Below, one piece after another: positions 7,832-15,700 of a DNA stretch of 17,304 bases. This DNA is from Candidatus Kapaibacterium sp. (GTDB taxonomy: Bacteria; Bacteroidota; Ignavibacteria; Palsa-1295): positions 1 to 17,304 of the forward strand of contig JANWLI010000154.1 of assembly GCA_025450975.1 (NCBI GenBank), read 5' to 3'. How positions within the stretch are numbered: the stretch's first letter is position 1; every line of letters begins with the position of its first letter. Made by a program: the position numbers and the translations under genes. The notes below the pieces were generated by a model. That model was not told the origin of the DNA. It ran no database searches and was given only the letters and a program-made list of their open reading frames with translations.

Positions 7832-9043
7832 ATGACAGAAACCCTCGAAGCAGTATCGGTGGAAGTAGCTGAACGCGAAAAACAAACGATCTTTCAAACC
7901 TACGAGCGTTTGCCGATCGGCGAAGTGATGTCCGCATCCGGATCGTACCTCTATACACAGGATGGCAAACGATATCTCGATGCTATTGCAGGCTTGGGAG
8001 TAAATGCCCTGGGGCATTCAGATCCGGCACTTGTTCTTGCCGTACAGCAACAAGCCGAGCGATACCTTCACCTATCGAACCTCTATTTGCAAGGGCCACA
8101 GGTACGACTTGCCGAACAACTCACCCGCATGACAGGATGGGATAAGGTTTTTTTCACAAACTCCGGTACGGAAGCAGTCGAAGGAGCATTCAAACTTGCA
8201 CGGAAGTATTTTTCCGATCCGAACAAGGTAGGCCTTGTCGGGTTAAGTAATGGGTTTCATGGACGTACCTACGGTCCTCTAAGCGTCATGGATAAACCGA
8301 AGTATCGTGAGGGCTTCGGGCCATTTGTGCCAAATACTGCTGTGGCCGATGTTCTTGATGTTGCGTCATTGCGTGCATCCGTTTCAGAAGCGACAGCTGC
8401 CGTTATTGTCGAAGTGATACAAGGTGAAGGCGGCATTCATGAAATGACAGAAGAGTTTGTGATCGCGCTTCATGAGTTGCGAGAGCAGTATGGTTTTCTC
8501 ATTATTGCCGACGAGATCCAATCCGGTGTCGGGCGGACGGGGACATTTTTTGCTTACGAGCAATTCGGCTTAGCGCCGGATATCGTCGTGTGTGCCAAAG
8601 CGATCGGCGGCGGGCTGCCGCTTGGAGCGATCCTTACGAGCAATACTATTGCATCGGTTTTTACACCCGGCAGTCATGGAACCACGTTTGGCGGCAATGC
8701 ACTTGCATGCGCAGCAGGAAGTATTGTATTGGATCGGCTCGCTGCCGATCTCCAGGAGAATATCCTGCGCCTGGCCCCGTTGTTCTTTTCGAAGCTCGGC
8801 GAACTACGTGAACGCTATCCAGGGATGATTCACAGCGTACGAGGGAAGGGATTTATGATCGGTATTGAAATGCATGGCTCTGCAAAACAGATCGCGCAGG
8901 GATTGTTAACAGAGCATCACATTATTGTCAATGTCACCGGCAATGAAGTGATACGGCTTCTGCCACCGCTCGTATGGTCTGAAAGAGAAATTAACGAATT
9001 TTTATATGGATTCGAATGCATGCTCAAGACTTTGCGTAATTAA
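7832..9043 (+). CDS. argD: acetylornithine aminotransferase
   Basis: Class-III PLP-dependent aminotransferase that converts N-acetylglutamate semialdehyde and glutamate to N-acetylornithine, step 4 of the pathway. The 403 residues include the NSGTEAVEGAFKLARKY cofactor region, ADEIQSGVGRTG, the PLP lysine in VVCAKAIGGGLPLGA (Lys256), and GTTFGGNALAC. The class also contains ornithine and other omega-aminotransferases. The operon context makes the ArgD assignment strong, and activity on succinyldiaminopimelate is possible as in other ArgD proteins. It lies 24 bases after argH, so it is probably the last gene of the operon. In green sulfur bacteria as I recall it, argD sits between argB and argF. 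Here argB and argF are fused and argD is last. Confidence 0.92.
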   Translation: MTETLEAVSVEVAEREKQTIFQTYERLPIGEVMSASGSYLYTQDGKRYLDAIAGLGVNALGHSDPALVLAVQQQAERYLHLSNLYLQGPQVRLAEQLTRMTGWDKVFFTNSGTEAVEGAFKLARKYFSDPNKVGLVGLSNGFHGRTYGPLSVMDKPKYREGFGPFVPNTAVADVLDVASLRASVSEATAAVIVEVIQGEGGIHEMTEEFVIALHELREQYGFLIIADEIQSGVGRTGTFFAYEQFGLAPDIVVCAKAIGGGLPLGAILTSNTIASVFTPGSHGTTFGGNALACAAGSIVLDRLAADLQENILRLAPLFFSKLGELRERYPGMIHSVRGKGFMIGIEMHGSAKQIAQGLLTEHHIIVNVTGNEVIRLLPPLVWSEREINEFLYGFECMLKTLRN

Positions 9044-9267
9044 CTGCTCATCGGGCGGGTTTGCCGATTCACCCGTAAAATTTATTTACTATTTAGAACG
9101 ACAAAACTTAACTTTCTCATAAGTCTGCTTGCCCTAAGTCGTTGATAATGAGCTCCTTGCAGTAGTGGCATGGTTCTTGGGGTCTGCTTGCTGCAGAAAC
9201 TGCAGCATGAAATCGAAAGTCAGTAGCATATTGATCCACGCCCCTGCGGGAAAGGTCTTTGTCGAAT
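9044..9267. other. 224-bp intergenic region between the arginine and copper operons
   Basis: This region should hold the end of the arg transcript and the start of the metal operon. A weak stem, cgggt (9056-9060) with acccg (9071-9075), is followed by A/T-rich DNA but no clear T-tract, so termination is not convincing. The region also has a 10-bp direct repeat gtctgcttgc (9123-9132 and 9182-9191) and the 19-bp dyad at 9189-9207. I found no confident promoter hexamers and no credible gene. Confidence 0.6.
9189..9207. promoter_or_regulatory. 19-bp perfect dyad, candidate operator of the copper operon
   Basis: The left arm tgctgcag (9189-9196) and right arm ctgcagca (9200-9207) are exact reverse complements around an aaa spacer. 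The site ends 60 bases before the first gene of the metal operon. Its size suits a dimeric regulator. Which regulator (MerR/CueR, ArsR, CsoR or other) cannot be told, as none is encoded here. Confidence 0.5.
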
Positions 9268-9645
9268 ATGTCTAACATCTTCAGACATAGTTTGTCATTC
9301 GGACTTGCCATAAGTCTTCTGATCTCGTCTGTGGGGTACTCCGTGATAAGTTTTGCTTGTCCCGAGATGGAGGATGAAACGACGATCTGTACAAATTGTG
9401 CGTCATCTGACCAGCAGGCGCAAAAAAATTGTTGCAAACCGCGCGTAGAACGTAAAGTAGTGAAGGCTGAATTTGAAAAGCCTGAACACCTCAAGCCACT
9501 GTTTGTCCAAATTGCGTGCATCGCATTTACGAGCATCGCTATTAACACTGTTGATATTGCACGTTCCAGTGTTACGCGTTTTGAAACATGCCTGTACGAT
9601 CCTCCGGCGGATACGTGTGCCCTTTTATCAACCTACCTGATCTAA
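9268..9645 (+). CDS. small Cys-rich membrane or secreted protein, HYC_CC_PP-like
   Basis: A 125-residue protein with an N-terminal hydrophobic segment (about residues 9-30) that could be a signal peptide or membrane anchor. Cys31 comes directly after it, then CTNC (41-44), the pair Cys55-Cys56 in NCCKP, and DPPAD (111-115) near the C-terminus. The order of a single Cys after the hydrophobic region, a CC pair, a Lys-rich stretch and a PP near the end resembles small Bacteroidota proteins called HYC_CC_PP, often found next to cation-efflux genes. Here HYC reads FAC. The cysteines suggest metal binding or redox chemistry in the periplasm; this is inference. An upstream TTG at 9259 would add three residues; the ATG at 9268 is preferred. 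It shares strand and neighbourhood with the efflux genes but is separated from them by 94 bp. Confidence 0.7.
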   Translation: MSNIFRHSLSFGLAISLLISSVGYSVISFACPEMEDETTICTNCASSDQQAQKNCCKPRVERKVVKAEFEKPEHLKPLFVQIACIAFTSIAINTVDIARSSVTRFETCLYDPPADTCALLSTYLI

Positions 9646-9665
9646 CTAGCCTCATTCTTTGTATA

Positions 9666-9698
9666 TTCAACACATGCTCATGCTATGAGCTTGTTGAA
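9666..9698 (+). promoter_or_regulatory. 33-bp imperfect hairpin/dyad upstream of the CusF-like gene
   Basis: The outer arms ttcaaca (9666-9672) and tgttgaa (9692-9698) and the inner arms gctcat (9676-9681) and atgagc (9685-9690) are each exact complements. They are separated by a small asymmetric bulge (cat against t), with a gct loop. The element lies in the 94-bp gap before the lipoprotein gene. It could be an operator, a processing site or an attenuator. The nearest T-rich stretch begins about 14 bases later (after 9712), so a simple terminator is less likely. Confidence 0.5.
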
Positions 9699-9739
9699 GT
9701 TGAGTTTAAACATTTCTTTTAATTTATCTACGTTCAACC

Positions 9740-10111
9740 ATGAAAACGACCCTACTTTTTATCGCAGTGCTGCTCACTTCCATCGTTGGTTGTGGTAAAG
9801 ATACACCGGCCGATAAACCCAGTGACAGCGCTACAAGCCAGTCGGCACAGCCTTCCCAAAGCTCAGAGCCAGGTAAAAAGCCAGAGATGACTTTTCACGT
9901 GATGGCGACTGTAACGGAGATCGATCAACCAAAAGAGAAGATCAGGCTCGACCACGAAAAAATGGAAGGATACATGGAAGCAATGGAAATGCCTTTCAAA
10001 GTATCGAATCCAGCAGTCTTCACACAAGTAACCGTTGGTGCCAAAGGACGCTTCACCGTTGAAGTTACCGATGGCATCGGCGTTATCACAGGCGTGCAGC
10101 TTATACAATAA
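9740..10111 (+). CDS. CusF-like copper/silver-binding lipoprotein
   Basis: A 123-residue lipoprotein. The signal peptide ends in the lipobox IVGC, with Cys18 as the lipidated residue. A Ser/Pro/Gln-rich spacer follows (about 20-48), then a small OB-like domain of the CusF/Ec type (about 52-123) with the pattern ATVTEIDQPKEKIRLDHEKM and YMEAMEMPFKV. His72 and Met82/Met84 match the positions of the His and Met ligands expected in this domain. Met75 and Met79 add further possible ligands. In E. coli, CusF is a soluble chaperone delivering Cu(I)/Ag(I) to CusB. Here lipid anchoring would keep it at a membrane surface. The channel gene starts 2 bases after its stop, so the two are co-transcribed. 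No Shine-Dalgarno sequence is visible. Confidence 0.85.
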   Translation: MKTTLLFIAVLLTSIVGCGKDTPADKPSDSATSQSAQPSQSSEPGKKPEMTFHVMATVTEIDQPKEKIRLDHEKMEGYMEAMEMPFKVSNPAVFTQVTVGAKGRFTVEVTDGIGVITGVQLIQ

Positions 10112-10113
10112 CG

Positions 10114-11403
10114 ATGAAATCCCATGCTCACATAGTGCAGCGGTTGATGCTGTGTGTGTGCATCTTCTCAGGCACTGCCTATGCGCAGCTGTCTTTGGAG
10201 GATGTACTCACCAGGATCGATAGTCATCCCGAGTTAGTGGTCCGTCGTGCAGTCATCGAGGCTGCTGAGGCTCGGATCCCAATGCGCTCCTCGCTGATGG
10301 AGCCAAAACTGATCCTTGGTGTGCAGAATGTGCCCACCAGTTTCAGCTTCCGCGAGGATCCGATGACGGCAAAGGTCATTGGCATCGAGCAAATGCTGCC
10401 GTATCCGGGAAAATTACGTACAGAGCGTTCCATCGGTCAGTATGATGTGACTATTGCACAGGCCAGACTCGAAGAAGTCAGGAACCGGCTCCGGCGGGAT
10501 GTGAAGGTAGCATGGTTTGATATTCTCCATCGCCAACAAGCCATTGAGGTGAATGCCCGGCATGTAAAGCTCATCGATGCGTTCAAGCAGGAGCTTGCTG
10601 TCAAGGTCGCCTACGGCAAGTCCTCACTTTCTCAACTGGACCTACTTGACCTTGAGCAAACAGAACTCATGCAGATGATCGCAGAAGATAGTGCGATGAT
10701 GGCAATGCAAGTGACCAAACTCCAGTATGCCACAGATGTTCAGGACCTGCGCATTCATGTCAATGAGGCCCTGACGATGCAGTCTTCGTCGTATTCGTTG
10801 GATGAGCTGATGAAGAATGCCGGAGTACATAATCCGCAGTTAAAGCAAATGCAGGTTGAAATCGCACAGGCCGGTGCATCTATTGAGCGAGCGAAGTTAG
10901 AGCGCTATCCGGATTTCGACATCATGCTTATGTATATGCAGCGCGATGATCTGCCATCCGGCGGTCACGGACTGCCTAATACTCCACAAATGGATATGTT
11001 CTCTGCTCAGGTCAGCATCAATCTTCCGTTTATCGACTATGGCGGCGCCCGATCGGCGATGGTAGCCGAAATGGAAGCTATGCGTGCGATGAAGATCGCC
11101 GAACAAGCGCAAATGGAACGCGAAATTCGGATGATGCTTTCGGAGAGACTTGTACGGCTCGCAGAGCTTCGTCGCAAGCATGAGCTTTTTACCTCTTCGA
11201 TCTTTCCGTCGATCGAGAATAGGATCAAGCTATTCATTACCGAGTATCAGTTTGATAAGACCTCTCTGCAGACGACGATTTCCCAGATCATCACATTCCT
11301 TCACAAGGAGCACGAAGTTCTGGAACTACGATCGGAGTATCAGAAAACATTAGCGGAAGTAGCATACCTGGTTGGGACTGAACTTCAGGAGAACATGAGG
11401 TAA
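10114..11403 (+). CDS. TolC/CusC-type outer-membrane efflux channel
   Basis: A 429-residue outer-membrane factor. The signal peptide ends at AYA-Q (residues 22-25). The mature protein is mostly long helical, charged and Gln-rich sequence in two halves. Each half carries the usual TolC-family features: LSLEDVLTRIDSHPEL at the start of repeat one, YSLDELMKNAGVHNPQLKQMQ at the start of repeat two, and VSINLPFIDYGGARSA near the second barrel strands. It has no lipobox, unlike E. coli CusC. Methionines are frequent. It would form the trimeric exit duct of the efflux complex encoded by the next two genes. The adaptor gene starts 4 bases downstream. Confidence 0.9.
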   Translation: MKSHAHIVQRLMLCVCIFSGTAYAQLSLEDVLTRIDSHPELVVRRAVIEAAEARIPMRSSLMEPKLILGVQNVPTSFSFREDPMTAKVIGIEQMLPYPGKLRTERSIGQYDVTIAQARLEEVRNRLRRDVKVAWFDILHRQQAIEVNARHVKLIDAFKQELAVKVAYGKSSLSQLDLLDLEQTELMQMIAEDSAMMAMQVTKLQYATDVQDLRIHVNEALTMQSSSYSLDELMKNAGVHNPQLKQMQVEIAQAGASIERAKLERYPDFDIMLMYMQRDDLPSGGHGLPNTPQMDMFSAQVSINLPFIDYGGARSAMVAEMEAMRAMKIAEQAQMEREIRMMLSERLVRLAELRRKHELFTSSIFPSIENRIKLFITEYQFDKTSLQTTISQIITFLHKEHEVLELRSEYQKTLAEVAYLVGTELQENMR

Positions 11404-11407
11404 CACG

Positions 11408-12739
11408 ATGAAGAACGAAGTACTCGATCGATCACAACGGCGCAAGCGGGTCTGGATCCTCGCAGGAGTCGGGACGCTCCTTATCGTACTCTTTGGCGCG
11501 TGGATGTTGTTTTTGCAACCACAGGGTGATAGCGTAACGGTAGGCGTTCATGTAGATGATTACACGTGTCCGATGCACCCGCAAATTCAATCGGATAAGC
11601 CGGGCGATTGTCCGATCTGTGGCATGCGATTGGTAAAACGCAGTTCACTCAGGCAAGCGGCTTCTTCAGATACGACCAACCCTGAAGCAGTTATGCTTTC
11701 GATGTCGTCGGCAGTGAAAGCGAATATCGGTACCATCCGTGTAGAGCGCAGGATACTGAAGAATGAACTTCGGCTGCCGGGGACTATTGAGATCGCCGAA
11801 CCCAATCAGAGGATCATTGCCGCCAGAACACGAGGGAGAGTCGAAAAGCTGTATGCAAGCCAAACAGGGGCGTATATAAGAGCCGGCATGCCGCTCTATG
11901 AATACTATAGTCCCGATCTTGCAAGCGATGTTGCACAGTACATTGTTGCAGGAAATATCGAATTGCGTAGCAACGATGGCCCCGATCATGCAAAGCACAT
12001 TGACCTGGAGACGGTGGCACGGCAACGCCTCAAACTCTACGGTCTGACCGATAACCAGATCGATTCCTATAAAGCCAAGGGCGAAGCACCGAGTACGTTC
12101 ACGATCTATGCACCTTCGAGTGGCACAGTGATCCGCAAAAGTGTGGTAGAAGGCGCCTGGCTTGACGAAGGCAGTGTGCTATTTGAAATAGCCGAGCTAT
12201 CGACCGTCTGGGCTAACTTCGACGTGCCACAGGAAATGCTGTCAAGAGTCACCATCGGCCAGCAGGTTTCGGTCAGCTCATCGGCGTATTCCGGGGTCAC
12301 GTTCTCAGGAAGAGTGATCTTTATTTATCCTGTAGTCAATGCGGAAACGCGTACTGCCCGTGTACGGGTGTCGCTTCCGAATTCCGGCGGTCGGTTGAAG
12401 ATCCAAATGTCCGTTGAGGGTGACATGCTGCTGCATTCCGAGAAGGCTCTTGCTATTCCGGCCAGTGCGATCATCCAGACAGGGAAGAAGAGCATCGTTT
12501 GGGTCAAGCAATCAGACGGGATGTTTTATCCTCGTGAGGTTGTGCTCGCGTATCGCGATGCCGATGATTACTATCTCGTGCGCGGAGGCTTGGAAGAAGG
12601 GGAAGAGATCGCCATTTCCGGCACCTTCCTTATCGATTCGGAACGACAACTAAAGATGTATGCGCCAATGCCAGGGATGGATCATGGCGCCGCCCCTGGT
12701 GAGAAGACACCACCTAAAGAGGACGTGCATAAAAAATAG
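11408..12739 (+). CDS. cusB: CusB-type RND periplasmic adaptor with heavy-metal-binding domain
   Basis: Membrane-fusion protein linking the pump to the outer-membrane channel. One N-terminal membrane segment or signal anchor (about residues 15-36) is followed by a small heavy-metal-binding domain (about 50-76): YTCPMHPQ (Cys54, Met56, His57) and CPICGM (Cys68, Cys71, Met73). Then come the barrel-sandwich and beta-barrel regions: IIAARTRGRVEKLYASQTGAYI, IYAPSSGTVIRKSVVEGAWL and the STVWANFDVPQEML segment. The C-terminal tail contains MYAPMPGMDHG, which could also bind metal. The 443-residue length is usual for metal-type adaptors carrying this extra domain. The pump gene follows after 12 bases. 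Confidence 0.92.
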   Translation: MKNEVLDRSQRRKRVWILAGVGTLLIVLFGAWMLFLQPQGDSVTVGVHVDDYTCPMHPQIQSDKPGDCPICGMRLVKRSSLRQAASSDTTNPEAVMLSMSSAVKANIGTIRVERRILKNELRLPGTIEIAEPNQRIIAARTRGRVEKLYASQTGAYIRAGMPLYEYYSPDLASDVAQYIVAGNIELRSNDGPDHAKHIDLETVARQRLKLYGLTDNQIDSYKAKGEAPSTFTIYAPSSGTVIRKSVVEGAWLDEGSVLFEIAELSTVWANFDVPQEMLSRVTIGQQVSVSSSAYSGVTFSGRVIFIYPVVNAETRTARVRVSLPNSGGRLKIQMSVEGDMLLHSEKALAIPASAIIQTGKKSIVWVKQSDGMFYPREVVLAYRDADDYYLVRGGLEEGEEIAISGTFLIDSERQLKMYAPMPGMDHGAAPGEKTPPKEDVHKK

Positions 12740-12751
12740 GTCGAGGCAGTT

Positions 12752-15700
12752 ATGATCGAGAAGATAATCGACTGGAGTACACGAAATAAATTCATCGTCC
12801 TGATCTTCTTTGCAGTTGTTGCAGGAGTGGGAGTCTGGGCAGTGAAGACGACTCCGCTCGATGCCATTCCCGATCTGTCGGAAAATCAGGTCATCGTGTT
12901 TGCCGAATATATGGGACGCTCTCCGCAGACGGTGGAAGATCAGGTCACCTTCCCCCTTGTGACAGCATTACAGGGCATGGCCAAAGTCAAGGCGATCCGC
13001 GCACAGTCGATGTTCGGGATGTCGTTTATCTACCTGATCTTCGAAGACGATGTTGAGCAGTACTGGGCCCGGTCGCGTGTTTTGGAAAAGCTCTCCTCGA
13101 TCCAGTCTGCATTACCTATCGGCGCGAAGACTACGTTGGGTCCGGATGGTACCGGCGTGGGCCATGTGTATTGGTATACAGTCGAAGGAAAAAACTATGA
13201 TCTCGGTACCTTACGAGCACTTCAGGACTGGTTTGTCAAACCGCAGCTTCAAAGCGTCGAAGGTGTAGCTGAAGTAGCGAGTGCAGGCGGCTATGTACGC
13301 CAATATCAGGTGAGCGTGGACCCGTATAAAATGCTTTCGTATGGTCTGGATATTTCCGCAATCCGGTCAGCGACGATGCGGGCAAATAATGATGTCGGCG
13401 GGAAGATCGTCGAGGTCAACGAGCGGGAATACTTCGTCCGCGGCCAGGGGTACTTTACCGACATTACCGATATCGAAGATGTGGTGCTCACAGTTAACGG
13501 CAGTATTCCGGTTACGATCAAAGACGTTGCAACGGTCGCACTCGTCCCCGACATTCGCCGAGGTTCGATGGAAAAAAATGGAGAGGGTGAGGTTACGGGA
13601 GGCATCATCGTCATGCGTCTGGGCGAAAATGCGGAGGCCGTCATTCAACGCGTCAAAGCGAAGATCGAGGAAATTCGTCCCGGGTTGCCCTCGGGAGTTG
13701 ACATCCATACATCCTATGACCGCTCTGAGCTTATTGAAGCCTCCGTGGATAACCTATTCGATACATTGATCGAGGAAGCGATCATTGTGTCGCTGATCAT
13801 CCTTTTGTTTCTTTTTCATGTGCCGAGTGCGCTGCGGATTGCAATTGAAATACCAATCTCTGTCCTCATCTCATTTATTATGATGAAGTGGATGGGGATT
13901 ACCAGCAATATTATGTCCCTTGGTGGCATTGCAATTGGTATTAGTATTCTCATCGACGATTCGGTGGTAATGCTTGAGAATACGCATCGGCATTTGGCTG
14001 AGGCCCAGCGCCTTGAACGGGAAACCGGACAGGCCTTCTCTTATCAGGATGTGATCATACGCAGCGTCAAGCAAGTAGCACGTGCGATCTTCTTTTCGCA
14101 GTTGATCATTGTTATCAGCTTCCTGCCGGTCTTTCTCCTGACAGGACAAGAAGGAAAATTATTCCATCCGCTTGCTTTTACGAAAACGTTTTCGATTCTC
14201 GGAAGTACGGTAGTCTCCATCATGTTGATACCCGTCCTGATGATGTTCACGATGCGGGGAAAATTCAAGAAGGAAGAAGACCATCCGATCTCCAGATTCT
14301 TTATCCGGCTGTATGAGCCGATCATACGAAGTGCATTACGATTTCGTAAGACAACGCTTATTTTGAACGTTCTGGCTCTTCTTGCTGCGATTCCAATTAG
14401 AGTACGTCTCGGGAGTGAATTTATGCCTCCGCTCGACGAAGGCAGCCTGCTGTTCATGCCAACCATGCTTCCCAATGTCTCCGTAGCAGAGGCAACGCGG
14501 ATCATGAGTGTGCAGGATCGGATCATCAAGCAGTTGCCGGAGGTGCATCATGTTCTTGGAAAAGTAGGGAAGGCGGAAACAGCCACCGATCCTGCTCCGG
14601 TGTCCATGATCGAAACTATCATCCTCCTAAAACCAAAGGAGGAATGGCGCGATGGTATGACGAAGGATAAGATCGTCGAAGTGCTTGACTCGGCTTTGCG
14701 TATGCCCGGCGTTGCCAATGGCTGGACGCAGCCCATTATTAATCGGATCAATATGCTTTCGACCGGCGTGCGAACGGACCTCGGCGTGAAGATCTTCGGC
14801 TCGAACCTCGATACATTGGAAGCGCTGGCCATTGAAGCGGAGATGATCCTCAAAGACGTGTCGGGTGCTGCCGATGTTGTAGCTGAGCGAGTACAAGGCG
14901 GATCGTTTTTGGATATTCAAGTCGATCGGGATAAAGCGGCACGGTTTGGTTTATCGCCGCAAGATGTCAACGATGTCGTTGAGACGGCAATCGGCGGCGA
15001 AAATTTGGGGACCTTTATCGAGGGTCGCGCCCGCTTTCCGATCGCGGTTCGATACGGTCAGGCATTCCGTTCGTCCGTCGAAGCGATCGGTCAATTGCCG
15101 ATTCCAGTCAAGCGCAGTAGCAAGATAGCTGCAGCATCCGGCATGGGGAGCATGGCTGCTACCGATCGATCGACGGCAGAGCAAGCATTGCCGGGTATGG
15201 CGGGAATGGGCTCGAGCCCGGCGCAGGAGGGAGGGGCTCCGCCTTCACGATCGGCAAGCCAGTCTTTAAGCACATCATTGTTTGAGCCTCCTTCTCTTGG
15301 TATTACTCCGTATGTTCCATTATCGGAGATAGCAAGCGTTACCTATACTTCCGGTCCTCCGATGATCGCCAGCGAGAATGGCTTGCTGCGTTCGGTTGTC
15401 TTTCTTAATGTCCGAGGCAGAGACATGGGAGGTTTTGTCAATGACGCGAAGCAAGTGCTTAAAGCAAAGCTTCGAATACCGGCTGGCTATACGTATACCT
15501 GGAGCGGCCAATTTGAGTATCAGGAACGAGCCCGCAAACGACTTACGCTTGTTGTGCCGCTAGTATTTCTGATCATCTTTACGCTTCTGTATTTCACCTT
15601 AAAGGATATAAAAGAAGCAGCAGTGGTTATGCTTTCTGTTCCATTTGCACTTATTGGTGGCGTCTATCTGGTTGCCGCGTTAGGGATGCATTGGTCTGTA

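Noticed and set aside
9050..9076. Possible terminator after argD
   Set aside because: Two alternative 5-bp stems compete (atcgg/ccgat and cgggt/acccg) and neither is followed by a clear T-tract, so it is not listed as a terminator.
9170..9226. 18-codon leader-peptide-like frame over the 9189-9207 dyad
   Set aside because: No ribosome site, no regulatory codon run and no attenuator structure following it.
9117..9548. 143-codon open frame on the - strand opposite the Cys-rich protein
   Set aside because: It has no recognisable domain, runs through the control-region dyad and opposes a + strand gene with a signal peptide and family-like cysteine pattern.
9700..9728. Sigma-70-like promoter TTGAGT ... 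TTTATC before the CusF-like gene
   Set aside because: The -10 match is poor and the region is simply A/T-rich. A Bacteroidota-type TAnnTTTG box was not found either.
14044..14529. 161-codon open frame on the - strand within cusA
   Set aside because: Antisense shadow; the + strand carries the RND membrane helices and metal-site motifs.
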